Shown here: piece after piece, positions 11,565-22,890 of the stretch
Numbering within the stretch: position 1 is the stretch's first letter
Layout: every line of letters starts with the position of its first letter
From: Cycas panzhihuaensis
Taxonomy: Eukaryota; Cycadophyta
Reading direction: 5' to 3'
Assembly: GCA_023213395.1 (NCBI GenBank)
Contig: CM041465.1
Span: forward strand, 15,686,001-15,750,000
DNA length: 64,000 bases
Program-made: the position numbers and the translations under genes
The notes under the pieces: model-generated
Databases searched by the model: none
Told to the model about the DNA's origin: nothing
Seen by the model: only the letters and a program-made list of their open reading frames with translations

Positions 11565-11877
11565 TGAAAGAGGTTAATGTATCAAGGTTATTTATGCAAA
11601 TTAATTAAATGACCTTAGGATATATTGTTAGTATTAGTCTCTTAGTGAATTGTGCTTTATATACATTTAGATGTAATTTTGAATTCATATCATTAGGCAA
11701 AAAAATCTTAACCCTAATGCTCACCCTCAATAATAAAAGGCAAAATCCCAAGGAGGGAGTCATTATTCATTCTCAACTCCAAGCTTTGCTCTCATATCTT
11801 ATTTTTATCTCTTCTTAATTCTCTATTACTATTGTGTGTGTGTGAGTGATTTATTCCTTAGATATATCCTTCCTTTA
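11565..11877 (+). repeat. Copia-3a 3' LTR
   Basis: Matches the 5' LTR at 5768-6080 throughout, with the same length of 313 bp. The terminal CA has become TA. A short GT repeat is present near 11833. Confidence 0.87.
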
Positions 11878-13190
11878 GTAAAACACATCCTTAATTAAAC
11901 TGTCTTTCAAAGAAACATCATTTGTTCGTTTAACTTTTAGTTAAGATCCACTCTCGAAAGAAATTTCCTCTTTGGAGTTAAGATTAGATCGGTAAGTGGT
12001 CAAGTATTCTTTATATCTTATCATGTGATATGATGCACCAAAATCAAGAATCCATAAAGGTGCTTGAGTAGATGGAGCTGAAAAAGCTAAACTTATGGTG
12101 GTTAAAGAGTGATTAGGTTTGTGGGATTGTGACTGGATCTACTTGGAAGTGTTCTAAGCTTCAGAAACAATTCTACTCCTACAAACATTGATAGTGTATC
12201 CCCTTTTTAAGGTAATAGGCACAATTGACAATTTGATTAGAGTTAGAAGTAATAGTATTCCATTTTTGGAATGATTATTTAGTGGTATTCTAGTTTTCAG
12301 TGATCTAAAACACCTGGTGTTTTGTTTATAATTATTTATAAAAGAAGAAGAAGAAGAACCTTTATGAAGCTTTTGAAACTTAGGATTATGGTTGTGATTA
12401 CTCTGAAAGTTATTTTATTTAAACTTGTTTATAGGTTTTGACTTGGAAAACAGAGCTTGCGAAGGATCTTATAGTTTTGCAGTTTGAATTAGCATAATTT
12501 GATGGTCAACCAACTGATTTGCTAGTTAATTAAATGTGATTTTTTGGAAATCATCTTGTTATTCAGTAGTTTTAAAAAAATTGAAGTGTTTAGATAACTT
12601 ATTAATGGCTAGATATATGTGTTTTATCATCTTTGGCATAGGTGATAATTTTAATTTTATCACCTACTTTGGTTGAGGATTTTATACAGTTACCTAAATC
12701 CTTATTAATAAGCTAGATTTTTACCAAGAAATCCTTAACTATAGAAAAATCATCAAAGTTTAGATCATACATCTATTGTTCTAAGAGGGCTAATTGATGT
12801 TCGTCAACCTTATCATATTTTTATTTGAGAGTTTGTAAGATGTAGATGAGATCATCTGTTTCAGAGAACTACCTACTGATGTTTAGAGAGAGGGAGTTTA
12901 GGATGGTACCTAGAGCTCCATCATAGTTTATTAGATAGATTATATAGGTTTCTAATTTTGTGTCATCAGGTTTCATGAACTCTCCTGTTACATATCACTA
13001 GATCTTTTGTTGTTTAAGAACATGGGATATTTTAATTTTCTAGTTAGCATAGTTTGAGCTAGTTAGAACTGGAATTGAAGGATAGTAGGTTGTCGCTAGC
13101 ATAAGTGTTATTATGGATAAGAAACCTATGATTTGAAATCCTCTTGATGGAAAAACAGAAGGAAACAATAAGAAAATAACGAGATTAAGT
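11878..13190 (-). pseudogene. Copia gag and protease remnant, copy A
   Basis: On the minus strand, the gag N-terminus near 13080 reads VLTSSNYAN-KIKISHVLKQ, the usual copia gag opening. It is followed by a helical gag body with several stops. A zinc knuckle lies near 12190-12230 (NCAYYLKKGYTINVC, with one Cys and the His lost). The protease is near 12030-12060 (WILDFGASYHM, for WILDSGASHHM). The sequence is cut at 11877 by the Copia-3a LTR. It is a different family from Copia-2a, which has its own protease. It may be the missing front part of Copia-1 (1-1812). A homologous copy lies at 22891-24160. Confidence 0.78.
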
Positions 13191-13252
13191 GTAAAAAGAA
13201 GTAATCATAATTTTTAGAATTCAATTAAATGAAATTAATCATTGATTTATTA

Positions 13253-14272
13253 TGTGTCATGCACTTATTCAATTATATCATTGGAATTATGCAAGCACAA
13301 GGGACCACTAGTATGATGTAAAATGTAATATCATTAAGATAGGGAACTATGCCTGGTCCTCTCACAACTAGATGCAGACCCGATAGTACACGGAAAGTCG
13401 ATGGATAGATCAGGCTTATACCATAGATTACAATCATAACCCTATGAGTATATCTTCTACCTACTTGCTACCATTACATACATACTTCTATCCCTTCCTT
13501 TTTGCCTTTATAAATATAATTTCTAATAGTCTTAACTGTGATATATTACAATTGATATGATGGCTAAATTACATAACATAATTTGTTAATACCTACATTT
13601 TTTGACTAGGTTGTACTTATGATAGTTATAATCGGTTCACACTTCTTATCCTGAACTGTGATCTACTCACAATCCTATCCCAAACCATGATTTTCTCGTG
13701 ATCTTAACCTGATCCATGATCTTCTTGTGATACTGACCCAAATTACGATTTACTTACGATCTCAACTTGAACCACGATCTACTCATAATGCCAACTTGAA
13801 TTATGATCTGCTCATGATGTCGACTTGAACTACGATCTGCTCACAATGTTGGCCCAAACCATGATCTACTCGCGATCTTGACACCAATCATGATCTACTT
13901 GCAATCTTGGCCTGAACCATGATTTGCTCACAATCTTGGCCTCATCCCTAATTTGCTCATGATCTTGCCCCAAATCACAATTTGCTCATGATCTTAGCCT
14001 GAACCATGATCTGCTCATAATCTCAGCCCCAACCCCAATCTGCTCATGATTTCACCCCATATCATGATCTGCTCGTGGCCACGACCTCAACTATGATCTG
14101 CTCATGATTAATCCCAAACATCAATCTACTCATAATATCAATATGAATCATGATTTGCTCTTGATCTTAGTCTGACCTATAATCTACTTACTGTTTTAAC
14201 TACTAATCACGATATGATCATATCCAAAATTTAGAGTCTTTTATAAAATTATGTGTTATTTTTGGCCCTATA
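13253..14272 (-). repeat. Gypsy-2A 3' LTR
   Basis: Lower end TGTGTCATGCACTTATTC is shared with 24196 and 49328, where the flanking sequences differ, which fixes the boundary. The upper end is placed next to a purine tract (minus strand AATGGGGGAGATA at about 14272-14285). The upper terminus is less certain than the lower one. It contains a long minisatellite. A second purine-rich run lies nearby at about 14330-14350. Confidence 0.7.
13640..14215. repeat. LTR minisatellite, about 29-30 bp period
   Basis: About 19 degenerate units of the type CCATGATCTGCTCATGATCT followed by TGGCCTGAA, with unit lengths mostly 28-31 bp. Each unit contains one or two GATC or similar palindromic cores (TGATCT, CATGATC). 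Related arrays lie at 24590-24632 with 40257-40760 (one array split by Copia-2b) and at 49720-49933. The array therefore belongs to the Gypsy-2 LTR. Confidence 0.85.
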
Positions 14273-14349
14273 TATCTCCCCCATTAAAAATTCAATAAGC
14301 ATCCTTGTTCACAAAATTTTTCCTATTCCTCCCCCCCTTCCCCTTAAAA

Positions 14350-15237
14350 AAAACATAATTTACCAATTGTTCATATTTTGTTCAATTCTATATGCAACTG
14401 ATTCATTGCTTGATGGATATAATTTATGTCTGGTCAAGCAATGGTCATCAAAATTCAAATTCCTTATGATTGACAATGATCTACCATGATCGTGACATCT
14501 CGAAGTATATCTAATTATGTCAATATTAGTTTCTACCCTTTGTGTAGATTCAAGATTTCCTCCTTTATTTCATTTGCATCTTTTCTATTCTTTCAAGTCC
14601 TAGCATAGGTGATAAATTCTTGACCAAAATATAATTGTATACTCTGCCTCCTCCTCAGTCTCCAATATCCAAGCACCTAATTTAAGAATTAGATCATGTA
14701 ATCCTAGAGGAATCTCTTGCTAGAAGCAACTTTTGAATACTTGTACTATCGAAGGAATCCCATCCATATCCTTGATCCATAACATGATAAATTCCTTCAA
14801 AAATTCTAATTGGGTTTCTATTGCTACTAATTTATCTTCTAAATTTTAAATTCTTTGCATGTCTAGTAGTGGTATTTGATTCCTCTACTCCAACTCTATT
14901 ACGAGTTGCCTTATTACCCTGGTCAGAAAGGAAGTTCTCTATTAGGAGACATCCTCTGGAACATAATGCAACCCTCCTCTAAGTAGTCTTCTAACTGATT
15001 AAATTCCACTTTTGATGGTTGATTGTTTAATGCCTCTAAGATTTCCTACCACCTCTTTTCAGCTGCCTACTTCCTTCTTCTTTATTTCTCTTCTTCCTCA
15101 CACTTTAAGGGCTCAACTGTTCTTGACTTATTATATTCTGGTTCCACTTATTTTTCCTTTGTGATAGGTTCTTCTTCTATTTTCTACTTCCCCTCCCTTA
15201 TTTTTGCCTTCAATTTTTCCTTTTCTCTTTGCCTTTT
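14350..15237 (-). pseudogene. Gypsy-2A extra 3' ORF, C-terminal part
   Basis: Downstream of integrase on the minus strand lies a protein-like stretch that is not gag, pol or a known domain to me. It includes NLEDKLVAIETQLEFLKEF, IMLWIKDMDGIPSIVQVFK and HDLILKLG, and is rich in charged residues. The same residues appear in copy B at 41130-41420 with different stops, so the ancestral frame was open. A lysine/glutamate-rich segment (KEKLKAKIREGK) at about 15180-15230 precedes it. It is interrupted at 15237 by the 3 kb insertion and continues at 18255. Confidence 0.55.
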
Positions 15238-17017
15238 ATTTCCCGGCTCTTGGGAATGGGTTCTTGGCAAATTGACTTAGGTAAGTGCAAGTATTCTTCT
15301 ATCCTTGCCTTTATTACTTCTCTAGAAAGGTAAATCGAAGTGTCCTTTCATTGCATGACTGACTGTCACATTTGAGTGATCATCTTGCACCTGTTGCTTG
15401 ATCATACTGCTTGTTACTCTTTCAGCCTATGATGATCAGTGGTTTATGCATCCCCATGGCACTCCACAACCCTCCTATGCACCTCCATATTGTCCTAAGC
15501 ACCACTCAACCCATGTGATCCATCATACCCCTTGCCATATCACAACCCTTAGCACCCCACTGAGTGTGATTGGTTGATCTTTATGCTAGTTATTAGTTTC
15601 CTAGGAGTCCTGCCACATCTGTACCCCATCCAGTTTAGGTCATCTACTTTATTTGACTATTTGTAGCCATCTGGATAGAGGGCTGACCCCTCCTAGGCCT
15701 GTGGTACCCTCTTTTAAGGCTCCCAGGCATGCCTTTTGGCCCTATTTTGGTCTTTGTCACCACACTACTACAATTATCGCAGTACTACGGTAAACTTCAC
15801 GGTACCATGAAGCTTGGTGTGGGTCGACTGTCACCTAATATTTTTTAAAATATGCCATGGTAAATTTCATTTTTTTCACGAAATTGCCATGTGGCTTTGA
15901 CACCTCTCGAGTCTTACCTTAACCCTAATCGTCCATTCAACCTAGGGTTAGGTATAAAGCCCAAAACAACCTCATTTTCTACCTTCTCTTCTCTCTTCTC
16001 TTTCTTCCACATGAGTTTTCTTTACGAACATACTGTAACACTCAAGTTCCTTATGGTCCAGCCTGAGATCCACCCATTATAGCTATGATCCATAGTAGTA
16101 GGCTCACCAACAAACATCTCCAAGTAAGGGTTCATTCTCAAGTTTGGCCTCCATGCCCTTCCTACAACTTTCAGCAAGTTTGTTTCCATTGCAACATCCT
16201 CCTAAGGACCCCCTGTAAGCATATCAAATATTCTATCTCCTACTATTTTTAGGGTAGGCCTGCCTCCTACTCAGGCCAGGAGGCACTGTTTCATTATTAT
16301 TACATGTCTTTCCTTTGGACTATCTTGTAAAATGTTAGATATTTGAACACATCCTTTCTTTCCTTATTTTTTAGTTTATATATTAGGTATTCCTCCATTT
16401 CCTTTTTTTCTACCCACTTCATCTCCCTATCCTCTCCTGGTTATTTCCAAGGAGGCTACAGGAGAGGACCCACAAAGAGTGAGAGAAAGGAGCCAAGGTG
16501 GGTTCCCATACCCAACTAGGCTTGCTCCTTAAGGGCAACCCCCTTCTCCTCTTTCCCCTCTTCCACTCGTGCCTCTCTTGAGCAACCATGGAGTCTCCAG
16601 GATTTGGCTTGCGTTAGATATCAGTGTATGTAGCCCTTTGATGCACTGTTTCTAGGCTTGCATGCCTCTCTTGGGAAGCTCTTCTAGACCCAAATAGTGT
16701 TCCTCATCCATCTTAGGTCGCGGCTTAGCCAACATTGTAATTTACTGCATGTAGCATACTTGCAACATAGGCAACCTTCGTAAACCTCGTGATGTTTGTT
16801 TCCTTCACTATCTACTACCAATAGGCTATCCTAATCTGCTATTTCCTATGTCTAAGGCTGACATGGAGGTGCACTTGCTAGAAGGCTAGCCATTCCGAGG
16901 CTAACCTTGCCTACACCTTGTCTTGTGTTGTTGGTTTACTTGGGAGATGTAGAGTCATTCTTTTGTGGAAGATTATTTAACTTGAAACACTCTAACTTGC
17001 AATATTTTAGCATTTTG

Positions 17018-17095
<78 letters not shown>

Positions 17096-18254
17096 TTGCT
17101 TTGTAGCCTAGCAACCCCTTTGGAAAGGGCAAGGAACTTTGTGATTGTAGGTTTGCCACACCACTTGTGGAGAAAGGTAAACGACGACAATCCAGGTGCA
17201 TTTCTTGGCCTCCTTTTCTTTGGTTGTTCCAATCTTTGTATAGTTCTTTTTTCCTTTGCATTTTTTCTTACTTCTTTTCTTTCATTTTGGGGGAGGTAAG
17301 GAAACCCCTACGCTACTCATGTGTCAGGAGAAGAGAAAGAGGAAGTAGGTGTAGTGCATGACACAGGTCACATTTTGGCTACATTGCTCTTCTAGGTGTG
17401 TCACCTTTATTTTATTGGTCTTTTCTTGCTTCTTTTAGCTTGTATATTTACATGAAAAGACATAAGGGAATAAAGTAAAAAAGGACCAACTCACATCATC
17501 ATCTTGTATAGTAGTTCATATTTTAGGAAGGAGCATTCTTTAGGGGATAGCCCTATCTTCTTTCATTTAATTGCATTGCTATGCACTTTGTATGATATCT
17601 TGGTTTATCTTCTTGTTTCTCCTTCCCTTGTTTAAAATGAAATGAGAGTGAGGATTTATCTTTGAGGGAAAAGTATATTTATTATTCTTCACACATATAT
17701 GCTTTGTATACCTCCCTTTCGCACACATATATAACTAGTCTCTGCCCTATTGTTGCATATAGAGATTATACCCCCTCACACGTGGAGTGGTGGGAACTCC
17801 TTCCGCTACCACTCTTTGTCCATCCAACATCCTTTTTAGGTGGGTTAGCCCTTAGAGGACCCGTCCCTTAGGACCTTCCCCTATTTACCTCATCATACCT
17901 ACACACATCTCACCTACATCCCTTGGCCTTTTTTCCATGAGGATCCGCTTCCTTGTTAGGTCTTGCCTTCCCCTTCTAGCCATCCAAGGGTGGGAAGACC
18001 CTTATTTTGAGGTTACTCGGGCAACTAAAGACATCCCTCACCTACACTCCCCATCAAAATCAAAAGTCAAGTTACTTAGAGGAAGGCGTGTGCTATTCAG
18101 GGGTCCCAAACATGTGTTTTGATGCACGGACGCCCTATGTGGGTGCTTCCTTACACTTGTTGGTTTGATCCCCTCATTCCAGAGCCTTTCATCGATAGTC
18201 TTAATCCTAACTAGATGTAGTTACCATCCCCATAGACGTGATTCCACCTTCTTA
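15238..18254. mobile_element. 3 kb insertion of unknown type in Gypsy-2A
   Basis: Copy B (41795-41815) runs straight across the point where copy A carries about 3.0 kb of unrelated, somewhat more GC-rich DNA. The insertion is bracketed by CCTTTTATT (15229-15237) and CCTTCTTATT (ends about 18254). Copy B has the single site CCTTCTTATT. This suggests a target duplication of 9-10 bp with one base lost. I see no terminal inverted repeats, no LTR TG/CA ends and no transposase or pol motif. A 9-bp duplication would fit a Mutator-like element without clear inverted termini. A CACTACTACAA motif at about 15767 recalls a CACTA end but has no partner. Confidence 0.55.
17019..17094. repeat. (TA)38 microsatellite
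   Basis: 76 bp of perfect TA dinucleotide repeat inside the 3 kb insertion. Long open frames crossing it encode only IY repeats and are artefacts. Confidence 0.97.
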
Positions 18255-18890
18255 TTGGCCTCTATGATATTTCCCTATCTATGGTTTTTCCTCCACTTCT
18301 TCTTCTACTTTTGGGCCTGACTAGGGAGTACTAGCTTGCCACTATATATGAAGCCAATCACTAACTTATTTCTACAACTCCACTAATTGTGATGTACCTC
18401 TTCCTCAATCCCTTGAATACAATTTTGTCCATTTAACTAGAAGAGGATGTCCCTCTTCAACTATTGGTAGCTGAATCCCTAGGCATTGTGAAAAAAATAA
18501 TCCTTAAAATAAAGTAGGATAAAAGAATAGAACAGATTGAGTAGCACCTCTTATTACTTCCCAATTTCTTAAAAACTTAATAGCTACAAATTTGGCCTAG
18601 TTGAATCTTTATCCTTTTGTAACTTTAATTAGCATCATTCATAAACATGTTAACACTAATGAATTTGTTTGGCCAAGGATAACTCTTGTAAATACAAAGT
18701 GAGCTATCCAATGTATTTCCTTTGATGAGATACTTGAAATTCAAATTTCTGAAGAGGAGATATCTGACTCTTTAGCTCCAATTTCCTATGCGATTTATTT
18801 CTTGGGTATCTATTTATCCTTGGGAATGTTTGGGCCCTTGTTTGGTAACCCTATTATTTTCATAATCTCTTCTACTGAATAGTCCAATAA
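18255..18890 (-). pseudogene. Gypsy-2A extra 3' ORF, N-terminal part
   Basis: Minus strand from about 18890 downward: HPLLDYSVEEIMKIIGLPNK, WIAHFVFTRVILGQTNSLV, FLRNWEVIRGATQSVLFFY, EEGHPLLVKWTKLYSRD, then PKVEEEVEEKP near 18270. Stops are few and mostly at expected Gln or Trp positions. Copy B (41820-42420) reads the same residues. The protein family is not recognised. It follows integrase in the sense direction, so it is an accessory ORF of the retroelement rather than an antisense gene. Confidence 0.6.
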
Positions 18891-19450
18891 GGGATGGTTG
18901 TTGTATCACCAATGCCATTATTATGACATGAAGTTTTATATATTTAGAAAGATTGTAACTAGTACATACCAGTACATTCCTATAATAGTCATCTTCCTTC
19001 TACACTCATCTTTTGGTTTCATTTTATGCCATTGTCTTCAAATCTATTCATCATCGGACTCCCAGAAGGTGACTATCATCTGCTGCCATTCTGTTGTCAT
19101 TGCTTACTTCCTCTTATTCTTCCTTTGTTGTGTGATTTTCCTATTATTCTATTCTTGGACTTGGTATAACTACTCACAACTTGTTTATTAATTGCACCTA
19201 TTACCTTTCCATCTTGTCGCAATTATGGAAAGGTAATCATCCAAGATTGTGATCACGTCTCTCTTAATAATGGTCACTTTCTAATTTCATGTGACCTTAA
19301 TTACCCTACCATGACACCATCTTTTAATAATGACCTTAACTCCACTTTTAATTATGATTGCCTTTTAATTATTTACCATGCTTGCCTTTTTAAGGTCATA
19401 TTTTGGTTATTTTCCCATGATTTCCGTTTATGAGGTCACCTTCACTTATT
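18891..19450. other. Gypsy-2A spacer between extra ORF and integrase
   Basis: AT-rich, with CTT/ATT-rich runs. No gene is supported. Homologous to about 42430-43050 in copy B. Confidence 0.5.
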
Positions 19451-20168
19451 CCTTCCATGATTATCTTTTCATGATACTATAATTACTACCCCATATTTTG
19501 TATCAATTTTTTTTTTTAATCTCATGGTATAAGGCTTTGGCTTACTACTAATTACCATTTTTATTATTATTCTCCCATTGATTTGTTTGAGTTGGATTGC
19601 TCCATTCCTACCAATGTGTATTACCTTGTATGGTCCTATCCAATGTAGCTTCAACTTCCCCGCTTTTATATGAAATTTACTATTATATATTAATACTAGG
19701 TCACCCTTGTGGAATTGCGGTATTTTTATATGTCGATCATGTTAGGCTTTCCATTATTTTTTTCTAGTTCATAACTTCCATAATACTCATGCTCTTTTCT
19801 AATCCAACTTCAACAATTCCATGATTAGTAAATTCCATGAGTCCTACTTGTTCATTCATAATTATATAGCCACTCTAGAGCTTTCTACTTGAAATTCTAA
19901 TAGATGTACTACTTCTAATCCATACACCAACTAAAAAGGTGTCTATTTATATGGTCACTTAATCATCATTCTATTTGCCTAGAGAATAGAATACAACCAT
20001 TTTGCCCAATTTGTTCTTCCTTCACTGCATATTTTTGATAAAACAATCTTCAAAATTTTGTTGGTACTTTCTACCTGACCATTGGCTTTAGGGTAGTAGG
20101 GGAGGATTGAAAATGTTAGATCATAAATTCATTTGTTAAATATTTTATAATGCTATTTAGAAAACTCC
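19451..20168 (-). pseudogene. Gypsy-2A integrase, C-terminal half
   Basis: Minus strand: YYPKANGQVESTNKILKI at about 20050-20105 (end of the catalytic core with its conserved ANGQxE Glu), RTNWAKWLYSILWANR near 20000, then the chromatin-side GPY-type motif LHWIGPYKVIHIGRNGAIQL near 19600 and KPKPYTMR. It is cut at about 20168 by the duplication junction, so the zinc finger and first catalytic Asp residues are missing. Homologous to 43080-43697. Confidence 0.85.
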
Positions 20169-20185
20169 AAATATTGGAAGTTGAC
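20155..20185. other. Tandem duplication junction
   Basis: To the left the sequence follows the Gypsy-2 integrase as at 43660-43697. To the right it follows the Copia-3 linker as at about 9170 onwards. The shared text ends at GCTATTTAGAAAACT on the left and starts clearly at AGGATATAA on the right. The exact breakpoint is blurred by divergence. Confidence 0.75.
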
Positions 20186-22090
20186 AACAGAGCCTCAAAG
20201 GATATAAGCTGTGACTCTGAACTGATAAGTACATATACAACACCATCCTCTGAAGATAATAGAGTTGATAAAGGTAAAGCTATTATAGAAGAATCATCCT
20301 CTCTACCTTTAGTTGATAAAGGCAAAATAGTGGTACAAAGACCATCTTTCCTAGATGCATCGACATCCTCCTCATAACATGATAATTTTAATGACCAAGA
20401 TGATAACTAAGAAGCTGAGGAAATAAGGACCTCATTCCCAACTCAAGGATCTTGTAAAGCCTGCTAGCTTAATAACGATATATGACCAGATGAGGTGGGT
20501 AAAATTGACACTCGAAGTGCCTATAGAGCAAGGATATATGAATGATTATGTACTGAGCTTGAACTAATAGAACTGTACCTTACTCTTAATGAAGAGCCTC
20601 TCTTGTACCAAGAAGCTATGAAACATACAGTTTGGAGAAATGTAATGAATGAAAAATAACAATCTCTCATAAAAAATGGTACATGGGAGCTTATTGAATT
20701 ACCACTTGGTAGTTTAAAATAAATGGGTGTTCAAAATTAAATACAGATCAGATGACACCCTAGAAAAATACAAGGTGAGTTTGGTAGCTAAAGGATTCAC
20801 ACAAAGGGAAGGTATTGACTAAACTAAAGTCTTTACACTTACAACCAAGTGGCTTACAATTAGAACACTTATGGCCTTGGCTGCTCAACAGGGTTGAAAA
20901 ATCTACCAGCTCAATATTAAGACTACATTTTTCAATGGAGATCTTGAAGAAGAAATTTATATAGCTCAACTAGAAGGATAGAAGATCGAAGGTCAAGAGC
21001 ATAAGGTTTGTAGGCTTAGAAAGTCCTTGTATGGTCTTAAACAAGCATCCTCATGCTTGGTTTACAAAGTTGTCTGAAAGAATGAGGCAACTTAGATACA
21101 AGGTTTGTGACTACCAAGATATTAATGTAATATTATTCATCAAGCGACAAAAGGACAAAGTCACTTATATCATAATCTTTATGGATGACATGCTAGTAAT
21201 AGGTAATAGTGAATAGGTAATAAGTCAACTGAAAAAGGACATTGGTAAAATGTTTGAATTGTCTAACCTTAGATTGATAAAATATTACTTAGGAATTGAA
21301 GCAATACAAAAGAATAGAAACGTTTTCCTCTCCCAAGAAAAATACATCAATAATCTTCTAATCAAGTTTTAGTTAGAAGATGCTCGACCAGTGGTTATAC
21401 CTATGGGCCCTAATACCAAATTCTTAGTTGATGGTGACACTAGGGAGACAGATACAATACTCTATAGGAAACTTGTAGGTAGTCTCATCTACACTACTAA
21501 TACAAGGCCAGATATTACATGCTCTGTCAGTATTCTTCCATGATTCATGACAAATCCTAAGTAGAATAACTGACAGGCTAGAGTTTGAGTGTTAAAATAC
21601 CTAAAGGTAACTAACAAATTTGGTCTATTGTATGAACCTAATAATGAATTTAGGCTTTCTATATACACAGACTTAAACTTTTCTAGAGATAAAGATACTA
21701 AAAGATCTATGTCTGGGTATGTAATATTTCTTGGAATAACACCAATATCATGGAGATCCAGATGATAGAAGATAGTTGTTGATTCAACTATCAAAGCTAA
21801 ATACATTACTACTTTTAAGACTAACAAGGAGGTGATATGGCTTAGAAAATTATTGGAAATATTAAATATCATCCAAATAAGTCCTACTAGCCTTTGTGTG
21901 GATAATTAATCAGTAATCCATAAGGTGAAAAATCCTATATTTCATAATTATACCAAACATATAAGTATGAAAATTTACAAGATTAGAGAGCTAGTTCATG
22001 ATGGCATAATTGAACTAGAACACTGCCCTACAACAAATCAAGTAGTTAATATCTTCATTAAACCACTACGAAGGATGAAGTTTGAATAGT
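20175..22090 (+). pseudogene. Copia-3b reverse transcriptase and RNase H
   Basis: Same motif order as 9176-11078: VDKGKAIIEESSSLPLVDKG near 20265, NGTWELIELP near 20675, YKVSLVAKGFTQREGID near 20770, INVILFIKRQKDKVTYIIIF and the catalytic FMDD at 21178-21189, YRKLVGSLIYTTNTRPDIT near 21460, and RNase H to about 22090. It carries a different set of stops from copy A, for example a frameshift near LYGLKQ at 21045. It helps to show which stops are secondary. Confidence 0.85.
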
Positions 22091-22577
22091 TTTGAGAGCA
22101 ACTTAAACTTAGGGCCTCCATCTTCGTTTGATCATAAAAGATGACAACGAGATCATCATACTCTATTTTATTCATGAAAATCCCTTGTGGGCATAGAAGA
22201 ATAAGAGTAAGTCTCTACTCTATCATATTTATGAAAACCTTATGTAGGCAGAGAAGGATAAGGTTTATACTAGTTTTAGAAAATCAGAACCTGTGAAAAC
22301 CTAAAAGGGCATAGGAAATGACCAAATGGTATATAGAGACTCAACAGATCAAGCTGCACATTTAAGCTACTTGGCTATTAGGCTACATTAAGAGCCACCT
22401 TAGCCATTTTGATTTATAAAAAGGGTTATAAATATTAAAAAGTCTGTGGGTTTTTATTCCGCATATGGGTGTTCCCACAAAAGTGTCATTTAGAATTTCA
22501 ATATAATAATGAGGCTTAAATAAAGACCTTATAGAATAGATTTTCTTAAAATGACCTCTTATCATTAAGGCAGGGAT

Positions 22578-22890
22578 TGAAAGAAGTTAATGTATCAAGG
22601 TTATTTGTGTAAATTAATTGAATGACCTTTGGGTATATTGTTAGCATTAGTCTCTTATTAAAATACACTTTATATATATTTGGATATAATTTCATATTCA
22701 TGTCATTAGGCAAGAAAATCCTAACCCTAATACTCACCCTCAATAATAAAAGGCGAAATCTCAAGGAGGGAGTCATTATTCATTCTTACCTCTAAGCTTT
22801 GCTCTCATATCTTATTTTTATCTCTTCTTCATTCTCTATTACTATTGTATATATGTGAGTGATTTATTCCTTAGATCTATCATTCCTTTA
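22578..22890 (+). repeat. Copia-3b 3' LTR
   Basis: 313 bp, starting TGAAAGAAGTTAATG after AGGCAGGGAT and ending CATTCCTTTA. The bases after it (ATAAAATACATTC) match those after Copia-3a's LTR. Confidence 0.87.

Larger units (their letters stand above)
5768..11877 (+). mobile_element. Copia-3a: complete-ended copia element
   Basis: Plus-strand element with 313-bp LTRs at 5768-6080 and 11565-11877, a primer site at 6083-6094 and a polypurine tract before 11565. Between them are a long leader, remnants of gag, protease and integrase, then RT and RNase H. The integrase is mostly deleted around 9170. The flanking pentamers ATAAA (5763-5767) and GTAAA (11878-11882) resemble a target duplication, but the flanks belong to different copia elements (see findings). 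Part of it is repeated at 20169-22890 (Copia-3b), and Copia-4 at 57089-64000 is a diverged family member. Confidence 0.88.
13253..20168 (-). mobile_element. Gypsy-2 copy A: 3' half
   Basis: Minus-strand gypsy element: 3' LTR at about 13253-14272, an extra coding region (14350-15237 plus 18255-18890), and the integrase C-terminal end up to the break at about 20168. It is homologous to 24196-43697 once the nested elements there are removed. RT, protease, gag and the 5' LTR are absent because the duplication junction falls in integrase. A 3 kb insertion at 15238-18254 is absent from copy B. Confidence 0.82.
20169..22890 (+). mobile_element. Copia-3b: 5'-truncated duplicate
   Basis: Second copy of Copia-3 from the linker onward, with RT, RNase H, 3' untranslated region and 3' LTR. 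It lacks the 5' LTR, gag and integrase because the duplication began inside the element. Sequence after its LTR continues into the same copia gag/protease remnant as after Copia-3a. It is therefore a duplicate and not an independent insertion. Confidence 0.85.

Noticed and set aside
13640-14215. Regular repeats resembling a CRISPR array
   Set aside because: Units are contiguous and degenerate without unique spacers, and the sequence is a plant retrotransposon LTR.
16907-17299. Open frames on both strands across 17019-17094
   Set aside because: They are produced by the TA repeat and encode only Ile-Tyr runs.
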